The notes under the pieces were generated by a model, which was not told the origin of the DNA, searched no databases, and saw nothing but the letters and a program-made list of their open reading frames with translations. This document shows positions 16,643-25,071 of a stretch of DNA of 64,000 nucleotides, one piece after another. The stretch's first letter is position 1. Each line of letters opens with the position of its first letter. Source of the stretch: Haloprofundus halobius (lineage in GTDB: Archaea > Halobacteriota > Halobacteria > Halobacteriales > Haloferacaceae); assembly GCF_020097835.1 (NCBI RefSeq), contig NZ_CP083666.1:1674001-1738000 (forward strand), given 5' to 3'. The position numbers and the translations under genes are program-made.

Positions 16643-16849
16643 TTACTGCCGGACGACGTTCGCTGCGCGAGGCCCCTTCGGTGAAGACTCGATGTCAAAC
16701 TCGACCTCAGTACCTTCCGTGAGGTCCTCGCCGCCAACGTCTTCCATATGGAAGAAGACGTCTTCGTCGTCGTCGAGATCGCCATCGTCAGTCGAAATGA
16801 AACCGTAGCCGCCTGTGTCGTTGAAGAAATCAACCTTACCGTGTGCCAT
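16643..16849 (-). CDS. Cold-shock domain protein
   Basis: The protein has 68 residues. GKVDFFNDTGGYGFISTDD and EDVFFHMEDV are the RNP1 and RNP2 motifs of the CspA fold, which binds single-stranded RNA/DNA; the C-terminus ends GPRAANVVRQ as usual. I chose the ATG at 16847-16849, the standard MAHGKVDFF start. Haloarchaea encode several such proteins. The acidic insertion LDDDED is typical of halophilic versions. Confidence 0.9.
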   Translation of the reverse strand: MAHGKVDFFNDTGGYGFISTDDGDLDDDEDVFFHMEDVGGEDLTEGTEVEFDIESSPKGPRAANVVRQ

Positions 16850-17133
16850 TGCAACCAAACAGAGGATCGAGCGAGGGTTAACCCTTCCGAGGGTCGAGGT
16901 ACCACGACTCCTCATACTACATTCGCAGGCTCATTATCTCGGCTGGTTCGTCGTAACAGGATGTGAAATCAAAATTGGTGTATCACTCAATACACAGGCT
17001 TGTCCTCTTGGCCGATTCATGGTAGCTGGACTTGGAAGCAAAGCTTGGAGATCGCTCAGTACAGCACACACACATAAACAGCGCAATTATTGAGGTAGTA
17101 ATATAAATCCGATTTATAACAGAGAGAAGGTCG

Positions 17134-17313
17134 ATGGCAGAGAGTCCAGAAGAGGAATCTAAAAACGAGCATAAGCAGATACTAATCGAATGTACTGAAT
17201 GTCCATTCTCCAAAGTTGTCGATGGCGATAGCGATAAAATGTCTGTCGAGGTGCTGATCGAACACGGCGAAGAAACAGGCCATAGGGTCATACCTAAAAC
17301 AATCGAGGAGTAA
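17134..17313 (+). CDS. Short haloarchaeal CxxC protein
   Basis: The protein has 59 residues: an N-terminal acidic tail, ILIECTECPFSKVV with one CxxC at residues 19-22, then SVEVLIEHGEETGHRV and an IEE end. The pattern (ECxxC plus a His near the C-terminus) is widespread in haloarchaeal small proteins and could bind zinc with Cys and His. A TATA-like tataaatc at 17102-17109 lies about 28 bases before the ATG, so the transcript is probably leaderless. It is easily missed because of its length. Confidence 0.75.
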   Translation: MAESPEEESKNEHKQILIECTECPFSKVVDGDSDKMSVEVLIEHGEETGHRVIPKTIEE

Positions 17314-17632
17314 GCACGCTAGTTCTGACAGCTTATCCAGGCGTACAATCCTGAAATAAACGAGTGCTATGTGATGGATACACCCTCTATATCTCGTACG
17401 CTGCTTCTGACAAGAGCTGGGTAGGTTTCAGCGGTCGTGCTGACTGCAGTGCGGTATTTTACAGTACCTTCTATCTAATTCTACCGCAGGTCTGGTTCCA
17501 CCGCTAGAATCCCAGAGGCCTCATTTGTTGACCCGATTGACGAACGACTACCAATCAGGCCAGTAGAGAACGAGCCACACTAGATGACGGCAAGAAGCCG
17601 AACAGGCCAAACGATCAAGTCCGTACTCCCAC
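17314..17632. other. Gene-free stretch
   Basis: The sequence is AT-rich and has stops in all frames. I see no gene, RNA or clear repeat. It lies between the end of the short CxxC gene and the 3' end of the CNNM gene. Confidence 0.5.
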
Positions 17633-18964
17633 TCAATCCACCGCTGGATCATCGGGATCTTTTTCATGGACCCATACCGTCGAAATTCGGGTCCCCTCGA
17701 CACTCGTTACCTCGACCACGTGACCGTCGATCTCGACGCGGTCGCCAGGTTCTGGCGCGCGGTTGAGTTGCCCGAGCACCAGTCCACCGATCGTTTCGAC
17801 CTCCTCGCTTTCGAAGTCCCCTGCCAGAGTATCGTTAACCTTCGACAAGTGGACTCCTCCGTCAATGTCGTACCCCCCATCGTCGCGCCGACGTATCGAG
17901 GGTTCGCGCTCGTCGAGATCAAATCCGTCTCGAAGATCTCCGACGAGTGCCTCAACGATGTCTTCAACCGTTGCAATCCCCTCGAACGCTCCCCACTCGT
18001 CGATGACTGCGGCCATCTGCTGGCGATCCTCTCGGAACTGTATCAGGAGATCGCTAATTGCCATTGTCTCCGGGACGATGAGAATCTCGCGGGCGATGTC
18101 ACCGACTATCTCGGCATCCCCATCGTCCACCTCTGCGCGCAGCACCTCCTTGACATCCACGAATCCGACCACTTGGTCGCCGTCGTTGGCATCAAGAACC
18201 GGATAGCGCGTGTGACCGGCCTCGAAGACGGTCGAATGAAGCTCGGATAGCGTGACATCTGCAGGAACGCTCACCACGTCCGGGCGTGGGACCATGACCT
18301 CTCGCACTACGGTGTCGTCAAGATCGAAGACGCGCTCGATCATCGTCACTTCTGCCACATCGATGTTCCCTCCCTCGCCGGATTGCGTTAGTACCCGAAG
18401 GAGCTCCCGCTCGCCGAGTGTTTCATCCGTTTCGGAAGCGGGCGGCACACCGAGCGACCGCGTAAACGCGTTGGCTGCCCCGTTGAAGACGACAATTCCC
18501 GGATAGAGTATGTAATAGAAGAGCTTCATCGGCGGGGCGAGGAACAGCGAGAGCCGCTCGGTCTTGGCGATTGCGAGCGTCTTCGGCGCGAGCTCACCGA
18601 AAACGACGTGGAGAAACGTGATGATACTAAAACCGATTGCGAACGCAACGAGATGGATGAGATTCGCCGGGAGAACCGATTCCAGGACGGGTTCGATGAG
18701 CGCCGCGACTGCGGGTTCGCCGACCCATCCCAACCCGAGGGACGCGATGGTGATACCGAGCTGCGTTGTGGCGAGGTAGTTGTCGAGATTCGTCATCACT
18801 TCTTGGAGCGTCCCCGAGCCGGGCCGCCCTTCCTCAACGAGCTGGTCAACTGATGTCCCCCGAATCCGAACGAAGGCGAACTCTGCAGCGACAAAAAAGC
18901 CATTGAGCACCACGAGAAACAGCGCTAAGACGATTTGTGCCGCTGAAAGCGCGATGTTTACCAT
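17633..18964 (-). CDS. CNNM/hemolysin C-type membrane protein with CBS pair
   Basis: The protein has 443 residues. About 1-200 is the CNNM transmembrane domain (FLVVLNGFFVAAEFAFVRIR; FGELAPKTLAI); about 210-330 is a CBS pair (VMVPRPDVVSVPADVTLSEL); about 350-435 is the CorC/HlyC domain (VHLSKVNDTLAGDF). The family handles magnesium or sodium/cobalt across the membrane. I chose the ATG at 18962-18964 because GGAGG lies five bases before it. An in-frame ATG at 19016-19018, 18 codons upstream, is about 27 bases below a TATA-like CTTTAGAT and could be a leaderless alternative. Confidence 0.88.
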   Translation of the reverse strand: MVNIALSAAQIVLALFLVVLNGFFVAAEFAFVRIRGTSVDQLVEEGRPGSGTLQEVMTNLDNYLATTQLGITIASLGLGWVGEPAVAALIEPVLESVLPANLIHLVAFAIGFSIITFLHVVFGELAPKTLAIAKTERLSLFLAPPMKLFYYILYPGIVVFNGAANAFTRSLGVPPASETDETLGERELLRVLTQSGEGGNIDVAEVTMIERVFDLDDTVVREVMVPRPDVVSVPADVTLSELHSTVFEAGHTRYPVLDANDGDQVVGFVDVKEVLRAEVDDGDAEIVGDIAREILIVPETMAISDLLIQFREDRQQMAAVIDEWGAFEGIATVEDIVEALVGDLRDGFDLDEREPSIRRRDDGGYDIDGGVHLSKVNDTLAGDFESEEVETIGGLVLGQLNRAPEPGDRVEIDGHVVEVTSVEGTRISTVWVHEKDPDDPAVD

Positions 18965-19241
18965 CGGTGCCTCCGGAAAGTACTGCCGTTCGATTGGAGT
19001 GTGTCCATAGCTATGCATCTCGTTCCAGTGACTAAAACCATCTAAAGGATTCGCGGGTGATCGACTACTGTCAGTAGTGAACTGGTCCTGTGGATTTAGA
19101 GGCCAGAGACTCTCCTCCTCATTCCGCCGACTGCCTGCGAACACGGGGCCTCGACATTCAGTAGGCAAATCAGCATCGGGTCCTGCTGAAGACAAGCTCT
19201 CTATCTCGCACTTGTGGCGCGTCATTCTGTCCGTCGAGAGG

Positions 19242-19427
19242 TCACTGATGAGAAACTGGGCGCGTGAACAACAGTAGTTTCGTGCCGCCACCGTCGTAGC
19301 TGATCGTCTCTGCGAGTTCCCAACCCTCTGCACCGAGGCGGTTGAGTTCGTCTGTTGGATCGACTGTCTCTCGCTTGGTCGATCCCTTTGGCGGATCAAG
19401 CGTCTTGTATTCCCATTGCTAGTGCAT
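19242..19427 (-). pseudogene. DUF4177 protein copy with a stop at codon 3
   Basis: The frame reads ATG CAC TAG (start 19425-19427, stop 19419-19421) and then continues open as QWEYKTLDPPKG...ELNRLGAEGWELAETISYDGGGTK to TGA 19242-19244. It is clearly paralogous to the intact gene at 21001-21207 (RWEYETLRPP, LNQLGAEGWEFVETIDYEGGGTK). No other in-frame start precedes the conserved part, so translation is probably abolished. Codons after the stop remain intact. Confidence 0.75.
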
Positions 19428-19987
19428 TTGGGTACCCACGAGCTGTTATCTGCTCTCAGATGACTCTGCTGACAGGCTGTTTTCCGTCGTGTACTGATCG
19501 AGAACGGAGCGGTGTGCTCGTACATCGTCGTCTATCACAATCATAAGTCCCAGGTAGCCCCGAGTACGAATCTCGGACGATCTGGAAATCCGTTTTCAGT
19601 ACCTCACGAAGCGTCCACGTCCAACCGTGTTCGAGGTTCGAGTTCTGCGTCGGATCGGCTGCACCACCACGGTTGACGGGGTAACCATGAGGAGATCGAT
19701 GGAGCCTTGTCGCTGTCGACGGCGGTCAGCCGGCGACGCGACAGCGTTGCTACTCCCGAAGAGGCGTACCTGGTCGCTGACTACCGAAAGAACCGGCGTC
19801 GGGTGGTTGGTCGCGGGGACGGCCCGACGCACAACCAGGGCCGTCCGCGCAGCCCGTGTTACTATGTCCATGGAGTCCTCGACCACCACCAGAGGCGACT
19901 CCCGCCTCGGCGCGGCGTCGCAAGCCGTAGGCACACCATTCAGCAAGCAGACGCCTCCAGACAAGCGCCAAGCGGAGCTGTAACGCT
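19428..19987. other. Region without a convincing gene
   Basis: Bases 19428-19600 have no open frame. From 19627 (GTG) to 19983 a plus-strand frame of 118 codons is open (Arg/Thr-rich, ending PFSKQTPPDKRQAEL), and overlapping frames on both strands are open too. Its basic composition is unlike other proteins here. It is more GC-rich than the rest of the element and might be a decayed insertion. I do not assign a product. Confidence 0.35.
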
Positions 19988-21004
19988 TTAGCGTTGTGAT
20001 TCGCGGAGGATCAGCGGCTCGATGGCAAGTGTCCGTTTCGCTATAGTGACGATGCGAAGGACGTACGAGACGAACAGCATGAATGGAACGAGCGTCACCG
20101 CAAACGCACCGCCCACGACGAGGATGATGTGATCGAGACCGAGTGTGCTTCCCGGGAACGTCCCCGCATCGACGATTCCGACCATGATACCCGCAACGGC
20201 CAATGCCGGGACTGCAGCATAGAGAATCATCTGAGACAAGTCGATGAGTGCCCACTGGAAGTACAACGTCTTGATGTGTTCGCGCGCCGGACCAAACAGA
20301 GACAGCGCTGTTTTGAGATCGTCAAGCAAGCCGCGTTCTTCCTCATCGAGACTCTCTTCGTATTCGTTCGTAAGACGTTCAACTTGGAAGATTTTCCAAC
20401 TATAGTTGAAATTTAGTGCAGCGAATAACACATCGAACGAGCCGAACTGCGCATCCTCAAGTTGGTCACGGACCTTGTCAGCGTTCCCAGTGACGCTTTC
20501 AGCGAATTCATCGACCTCTTCTCGGAGGTTCTCGTCATCATTCTTGTCAATAGACTCTCGAAGAGCTGTAGTCCGTTGTGCCGTAATTCCGATGATCTGC
20601 CGGAGGAATTCGGATGGATCGGCAGGACTCGGAGATCCGATTAATTCTTCAGTATAATCCCGGAAATCCATCGAACTGGCCATACGCTCGCGTTGATCGC
20701 CGAGCGGGCCGTTCTCCTGGGAGAGGACGAGCTGACCGATCGTGACGACGAGTGTCGTTCCAGTCACGATGACCGTGATCATCGTCGAGAACATCGTGTC
20801 GATCATGTCGCCGGACTCGATTTGCCGTGAAAACGGTGGATCGAGGACAGCGACGGCGATGATGAATGCGACGAACACGACACTGGTCAGGATGCTGGAG
20901 ACGAGAAGGCGGTTCGCGCGTAGCAGCAACCAGATTTTAATCCGACTCTCGCCCGAGCGCTCACGCATCGTGTTGGCCGTACTGATGTCGGTCTCGTCAG
21001 TCAT
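19988..21004 (-). CDS. Haloarchaeal membrane protein of unknown function
   Basis: The protein has 338 residues. It has two N-terminal membrane spans (about 31-55 and 78-98), a long cytoplasmic helical domain (about 105-235) and two C-terminal spans (about 245-270 and 285-312). The layout is loosely like DUF2254 proteins or bestrophin-like channels, but I see no diagnostic motif. The start ATG (21002-21004) overlaps the TGA of the upstream DUF4177 gene, so the two are translationally coupled. Confidence 0.75.
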   Translation of the reverse strand: MTDETDISTANTMRERSGESRIKIWLLLRANRLLVSSILTSVVFVAFIIAVAVLDPPFSRQIESGDMIDTMFSTMITVIVTGTTLVVTIGQLVLSQENGPLGDQRERMASSMDFRDYTEELIGSPSPADPSEFLRQIIGITAQRTTALRESIDKNDDENLREEVDEFAESVTGNADKVRDQLEDAQFGSFDVLFAALNFNYSWKIFQVERLTNEYEESLDEEERGLLDDLKTALSLFGPAREHIKTLYFQWALIDLSQMILYAAVPALAVAGIMVGIVDAGTFPGSTLGLDHIILVVGGAFAVTLVPFMLFVSYVLRIVTIAKRTLAIEPLILRESQR

Positions 21005-21207
21005 ACTGGCTCACTCGATTGGGCAGGTCGCTTGAAAACGAGGTACTTGGTGCCGCCTCCCTCGTAGTCGATCGTCTCCACAAACTCCCAGCCCTCTGCA
21101 CCGAGTTGATTCAACTCTGCTTTCGGATCCTCTGCTTCTTTTTGGGACTCATCACGTGGTGGGCGAAGCGTCTCGTACTCCCAGCGGGTCGCCTCTGATT
21201 CGGACAT
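21001..21207 (-). CDS. DUF4177 family protein
   Basis: The protein has 68 residues: RWEYETLRPPRD at the start, LNQLGAEGWEFVETIDYEGG, then LVFKRP. This is the complete beta-alpha-beta DUF4177 domain. No role is known. It is coupled by an ATGA overlap to the membrane protein downstream, and a broken copy lies at 19242-19427 after that gene. It starts at ATG 21205-21207. Confidence 0.8.
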   Translation of the reverse strand: MSESEATRWEYETLRPPRDESQKEAEDPKAELNQLGAEGWEFVETIDYEGGGTKYLVFKRPAQSSEPV

Positions 21208-21280
21208 CACTACTAGTAGGTACTGCAGCCCTCTATATCCCGTTCCACTACCGAGATGGTACATTATACGGAGAACGTAT

Positions 21281-22000
21281 TTATCGGTCCGTCTCTTTCC
21301 AGTCGCCCGGGTCCCCTTCACGGAATTCACCCTTGGCATGGCGCTCGCGGGGCCAGAAGGTGACGCCCAGCAGTACGACGTAGAATACACCCACAACGGC
21401 AACCACAGCAATTCCAGGTATACGGGCGATTCCAGCGGTTGTCAGCCAGTCTTGGCGCGGCGCGAACGCTGTAATCCTGAAGACCCACGCGACCAAGAGG
21501 ACACTGAGCAGAGCGAGGTACACACGCCGGAGCCGGTTTGCGAGTGCTTCGTATACCGAGACTTTCAGCGTCGGCCTGCGATAGTCCCTGCTTAGTTCCG
21601 CTCGCCAATCATGACTTTCAGTGCCTTGGGACGGATCGAGGGCGTTTGCGAACAGGTTCTCTTGGATGACTCGAGCACGAGAGCGAAAGACATCGTAGTC
21701 CCGGTACCGCCGTGCTTCGATGCCCAGAAATATGGTGACGACAACAATCCCGATTAGCAAGATATAGTGTGGGTTATCAGCACTCGAAAACGCCCACGTC
21801 AAGATTGCTGCCATAAGCGTCACCGCCCACGTCGTCGTCTGGTCGAGGCGCTGTCGCCACGTCCCTACTCGGTCTATCTCTCCGCGATAGGCGTGGGCCA
21901 TCACCGACCCGAGTCCCGTACTATCGTCAACCATTTCGCGGCCTATCTCCCGTTGGTCTGGTGCTGCTGGGTCGAACTCGTCGCTACTCGAATCGGTCAT
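21281..22000 (-). CDS. DUF2270 membrane protein
   Basis: The protein has 239 residues. LGSVMAHAYRGEIDRVGTWRQRLDQTTTWAV and ARRYRDYDVFRSRARVIQENLFANAL are the conserved DUF2270 blocks. The four predicted membrane spans come in pairs at about 55-95 and 160-225. The role is unknown; homologues occur throughout haloarchaea. It lies 73 bases upstream of the DUF4177 gene on the same strand and may share a transcript with it. Confidence 0.85.
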   Translation of the reverse strand: MTDSSSDEFDPAAPDQREIGREMVDDSTGLGSVMAHAYRGEIDRVGTWRQRLDQTTTWAVTLMAAILTWAFSSADNPHYILLIGIVVVTIFLGIEARRYRDYDVFRSRARVIQENLFANALDPSQGTESHDWRAELSRDYRRPTLKVSVYEALANRLRRVYLALLSVLLVAWVFRITAFAPRQDWLTTAGIARIPGIAVVAVVGVFYVVLLGVTFWPRERHAKGEFREGDPGDWKETDR

Positions 22001-22063
22001 AGAGGAGAGACCTCTCCTCGCTGCATAAGCAATTATGATGACGGCGTGAACTGAAACGAATGC

Positions 22064-23173
22064 TTAGCCCATTCGTTCGAGTGCGTCCCTCCTGTCTTCG
22101 ACCGGGGCTTGATCGTATTTGACCGTCGTTCTAGTTGTTTTGTGTCGAAGCTGCGTTGCAGCTGCTTTCAAATCCTCTTCACGCGTCATATACGTCCCCA
22201 CAGAATGGCGAATCGAATACCACGTCAAATCGCGGGTTTCATACTCAATCCCTGCCTCATCACAGAGGTTCGCTAGCAAGGGATTCAACGACTGGCTGCT
22301 GTACGGATTACCATACCGCGTCAACCACAAAGCATCGGTATCCGCATACTTCCCACGCAATTCTCGTTCCTCGAGCCATCGCTCAAGCGCCATCACAGTC
22401 CGACTCTGCAGGCTGGTTTCCCAATTTTCCGTGTTCTTCGCGGAGTCTTCTTTCGGAATTCGAAGAACCTGATTTGTCGTATCAACCCAAGACACGCGAG
22501 CACGTCCAACTTCGATTGGACGCAATCCTGCATCCAACGCGGACCAGATGATTGAGGGGATTTTCCAACTGTTCGCATCCTGCCAGTCAGCGGCAGTAAC
22601 ATCACGAATTGGCTTTCCGAATCGTTGGGCTAGATACGCGTTCCAGTCCCTTCGGTCCTTCTGGTTCACCGAATAGTAATTCGGTACAGAACCGAATTCT
22701 AACGCTGCTTCACGGATACGGCTGCGCTCATCCTTCCGCAGGTAATCACGGGGTTGATGTGTGGAGTTACTACTGAATCGGTATGGTGGTTCCCACGTTC
22801 GCTCACTGTTAGTGCGGTCGGCTTGCCAATTGAAAAACGAGAGTAAGGCTTTGACGCAGGATGCTTTGTAGGTCTCAGAATAGTCTGTGTCTTTCAGGAG
22901 TTCGACCCAGGCATCTGCGTGAGCGGTAGTGATGTTTTCCGTGTAGTGTCCTTCTGCGTCCCAGACGAGCCGATAGAATTTGTCGAGACGGTATGCTCGT
23001 GACTGTACGGTGCTGGGAGCGTATCCTTCTCCGCGTTTCGGGTCTTTTCCACGGGTGAGCATCCACTCGATAAGTTGACGTCGATGTTCGGTATAGGACG
23101 TGAGCTGTCGTTTGTCGAGTTGAGCCTCAGACTTACCTGTGGTAAGTGGGATTCCTTCGTGTTTTTCGGGCAT
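22064..23173 (-). CDS. Tyrosine-recombinase integrase of the element
   Basis: The protein has 369 residues. An N-terminal core-binding (SAM-like) domain spans about 20-135 and a catalytic domain about 150-365. The catalytic set is visible: first Arg in AGLRPIEVGR, Arg322 in WYSIRHSVG (Tyr319 replaces the usual His of HxxR), His344 in QLRHK, and nucleophile Tyr353 in VKYDQ. It should catalyse integration and excision at the tRNA-Gly 3' part. It lies 127 bases from the tRNA and points away from it. The fragment at 8733-8825 is from a close relative. Confidence 0.92.
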   Translation of the reverse strand: MPEKHEGIPLTTGKSEAQLDKRQLTSYTEHRRQLIEWMLTRGKDPKRGEGYAPSTVQSRAYRLDKFYRLVWDAEGHYTENITTAHADAWVELLKDTDYSETYKASCVKALLSFFNWQADRTNSERTWEPPYRFSSNSTHQPRDYLRKDERSRIREAALEFGSVPNYYSVNQKDRRDWNAYLAQRFGKPIRDVTAADWQDANSWKIPSIIWSALDAGLRPIEVGRARVSWVDTTNQVLRIPKEDSAKNTENWETSLQSRTVMALERWLEERELRGKYADTDALWLTRYGNPYSSQSLNPLLANLCDEAGIEYETRDLTWYSIRHSVGTYMTREEDLKAAATQLRHKTTRTTVKYDQAPVEDRRDALERMG

Positions 23174-23299
23174 GGTGATCGGTCTCGCTGTTGTTCAGGG
23201 TTATTGACCACGGTCCAAACCCGAGTGTTTGGGCTTCGTCACAATAACCAGGGACCCCGGAAATACCAGAAGGACGTATGAGGCGGTTAGAGGCTTGTA

Positions 23300-23341
23300 T
23301 GCGCCGGCCGGGATTTGAACCCGGGCCATGAGCTTGGAAGG
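23300..23341 (-). repeat. Right attachment site within tRNA-Gly
   Basis: These 42 bases are repeated at 9016-9057 with one mismatch. They start in the anticodon loop and end at the tRNA 3' base. Confidence 0.9.
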
Positions 23342-23370
23342 CTCAGGTCCTACCACTAGACCACCGGCGC
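23300..23370 (-). tRNA. tRNA-Gly (anticodon UCC)
   Basis: The 71-base gene folds as a cloverleaf: acceptor GCGCCGG/CCGGCGC with discriminator A at 23300, D-arm GGUC/GACC, anticodon arm UGAGC-CUUCCAA-GCUCA, and T-arm CCGGG/CCCGG with loop UUCAAAU. The anticodon loop reads UCC at 34-36. CCA is not encoded. Its 3' 42 bases form the right attachment site and were probably supplied by the element. Confidence 0.95.
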
Positions 23371-23477
23371 GCAGTTACCCAGTTCTGGACGAGAGAATAA
23401 GGGTGTTACTCTTCGCAGTCGTCGTGGGGAGAACGTCGACACTTGACGAGTCCGTCTCCGACGCCGAGAAAGCCCGC

Positions 23478-24998
23478 TCACCTACCGCTCGAACAGTTGT
23501 ACCGCAACAGCTCGACGTGCTCTGTCGACTCCGGCCCATCGAACCGGGTCGGCTCTTCGACGTAGGAGACGGTGACGTTCCGCAACTCGCCCTCGCGCTC
23601 TTCGGACCACCGCTCGCAGAGATACCCCGCGAACTCGCGCTGAATCGTCTCGTCGCCGGACCACTTGGCGTCGACCAGATATTTCCGCCAGCGCGAACTC
23701 GGGTACCTCTCCATCGTGTCGGGCGGTTCGTCGCCGACGGGTGACGACAGGTAGTAGGCGTCGACTCGTTCTCCCGACCGGAGTTCGCCGGGCGCGACGT
23801 ACCACCCGTCCGTCGTCGGCGGATGTGGCGCGAACATGTTCCACGTGTGGTCCGCGGGGTCGAGCGACGGTTCGCCCTCGCCGGGCATCGAGACGAACCC
23901 GACAGCCATGGCGTTCCAGACGAGAATCAGCGCCAGCAACGCGCCGACGACGGCGGGCGAGACGCGGCTCGTCCAGCGACGGAGCGCGGTGAGACGTCGC
24001 GAGGCGGACGGGCACGGTGTGTCCCCGGGTTTGAACCGTGCGACTCGGGCAGACGCTCCGAGCCGCGTCGCCACCGATTCGATCGGTCCCGAGAGTCGAG
24101 CGGCCAGCCACTCCCACACCGACGGCGGGAGGAACACGAGCAGCGCTGTAATCGAGACGAGTGGGAACAGCCCGATGCGCATCGTGAGGAGCATCCCGAG
24201 ATGCATCCCTGCGAAAAGCGAGGCGAGCGCCGTCCGGAGACGCCCCGTCAGCAAGAGCAACAGCGGTGAAACGACGACCATCCCCAGCCAGAGCAGGTCG
24301 AACGTGTGAAGCAGCGCGGGGTACTGCGAGAGCGTGTCGCCGAGCAAGATCGTGAACTGCTGGAGGCTCAGGATGTACCGAACCGCCTCGCCGTCGAGCC
24401 AGAGGTCGCCTCTGAGTTTGAACACCGCGTTGACCGCGTAGACGAGGACGGCCTGAATCAGAAGCGCCGCGGAGGCGAGACCCGCGACTCGCTCCCTCGG
24501 AGCGCCGGGGCGGCGACGCGCGTCGAGCGACCAGCGTTCGCTCAGCGGGAGGAAGAGGCTCCAGAAGAGCAGTCGCCGGAGCATCGAATCGCCGCCGTTC
24601 AGCACGTCCGGGTTCCGCCCGTGCAACGACACGAGGAGAACGACAGAGAGCAGCGCCGCGGTTCGCGTCCGATAGCCGAGAAGCAGCGAGAGCGCGCAGA
24701 GACCGGCGAGGTGAAACAGCAGCACCTGAAACCACGCGTCGCCCGAGAGGGTGTGAAACGAGAGCTGCGAGAGCGTCGGATACCGGTCGTACAGGAGCGT
24801 CCGCGGGAACACACCGGAATCGGTGTAGAAGGCTTCGAGGTGTCGCGCGCGGAGGAGCAAGTCGGTGACCAACAGCAGGCCGAGCGAGATCCGAAACGTC
24901 GCTAGCGCTCGGGTGTCGACACCGAAACGGGCCGCGAGGGCGGTGGAGAGACGAGCGCGAAGGCTCGTCGCGGATGGAGGACTACCCGTCTCGCTCAT
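23478..24998 (-). CDS. HTTM domain membrane protein
   Basis: The protein has 506 residues. It opens with RFGVDTRALATFRISLGLLLVTDLLLR, the horizontally transferred transmembrane (HTTM/VKG-carboxylase-like) signature. FHTLSGDAWFQ and GRNPDVLNGGDSMLR follow, with about eight membrane spans to residue 390. A C-terminal exported domain (about 395-506) carries WNMFAPHPPTTDGWYV. Most prokaryotic HTTM proteins lack proven carboxylase activity. The start ATG 24996-24998 is preferred over a TTG further upstream. It is just outside the element, 107 bases beyond the tRNA. Confidence 0.87.
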   Translation of the reverse strand: MSETGSPPSATSLRARLSTALAARFGVDTRALATFRISLGLLLVTDLLLRARHLEAFYTDSGVFPRTLLYDRYPTLSQLSFHTLSGDAWFQVLLFHLAGLCALSLLLGYRTRTAALLSVVLLVSLHGRNPDVLNGGDSMLRRLLFWSLFLPLSERWSLDARRRPGAPRERVAGLASAALLIQAVLVYAVNAVFKLRGDLWLDGEAVRYILSLQQFTILLGDTLSQYPALLHTFDLLWLGMVVVSPLLLLLTGRLRTALASLFAGMHLGMLLTMRIGLFPLVSITALLVFLPPSVWEWLAARLSGPIESVATRLGASARVARFKPGDTPCPSASRRLTALRRWTSRVSPAVVGALLALILVWNAMAVGFVSMPGEGEPSLDPADHTWNMFAPHPPTTDGWYVAPGELRSGERVDAYYLSSPVGDEPPDTMERYPSSRWRKYLVDAKWSGDETIQREFAGYLCERWSEEREGELRNVTVSYVEEPTRFDGPESTEHVELLRYNCSSGR

Positions 24999-25071
24999 CA
25001 GGTCGGAGTCACGACGAGTCGTCGTATTCAATCATTCCATCGACGGCGGAGAGAGCCGAGAGAGTCGTCGT

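Larger units (their letters stand above)
9016..23341. mobile_element. Integrated genetic element in tRNA-Gly(UCC)
   Basis: The segment is bounded by the 42-bp direct repeats at 9016-9057 and 23300-23341. A tyrosine recombinase (22064-23173) lies beside the intact tRNA, the usual arrangement for tRNA-targeted archaeal elements. Its genes are visibly more AT-rich than the flanks and mix membrane proteins with TrmB/HalOD1 regulators. It has no recognisable replication, capsid or conjugation gene, so it is probably a degraded or satellite element. Three genes inside are disrupted, consistent with decay after integration. Confidence 0.85.

Noticed and set aside
19627-19983. 118-codon Arg-rich plus-strand frame
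   Set aside because: Composition is unlike haloarchaeal proteins and several overlapping frames are open; I cannot support a product.
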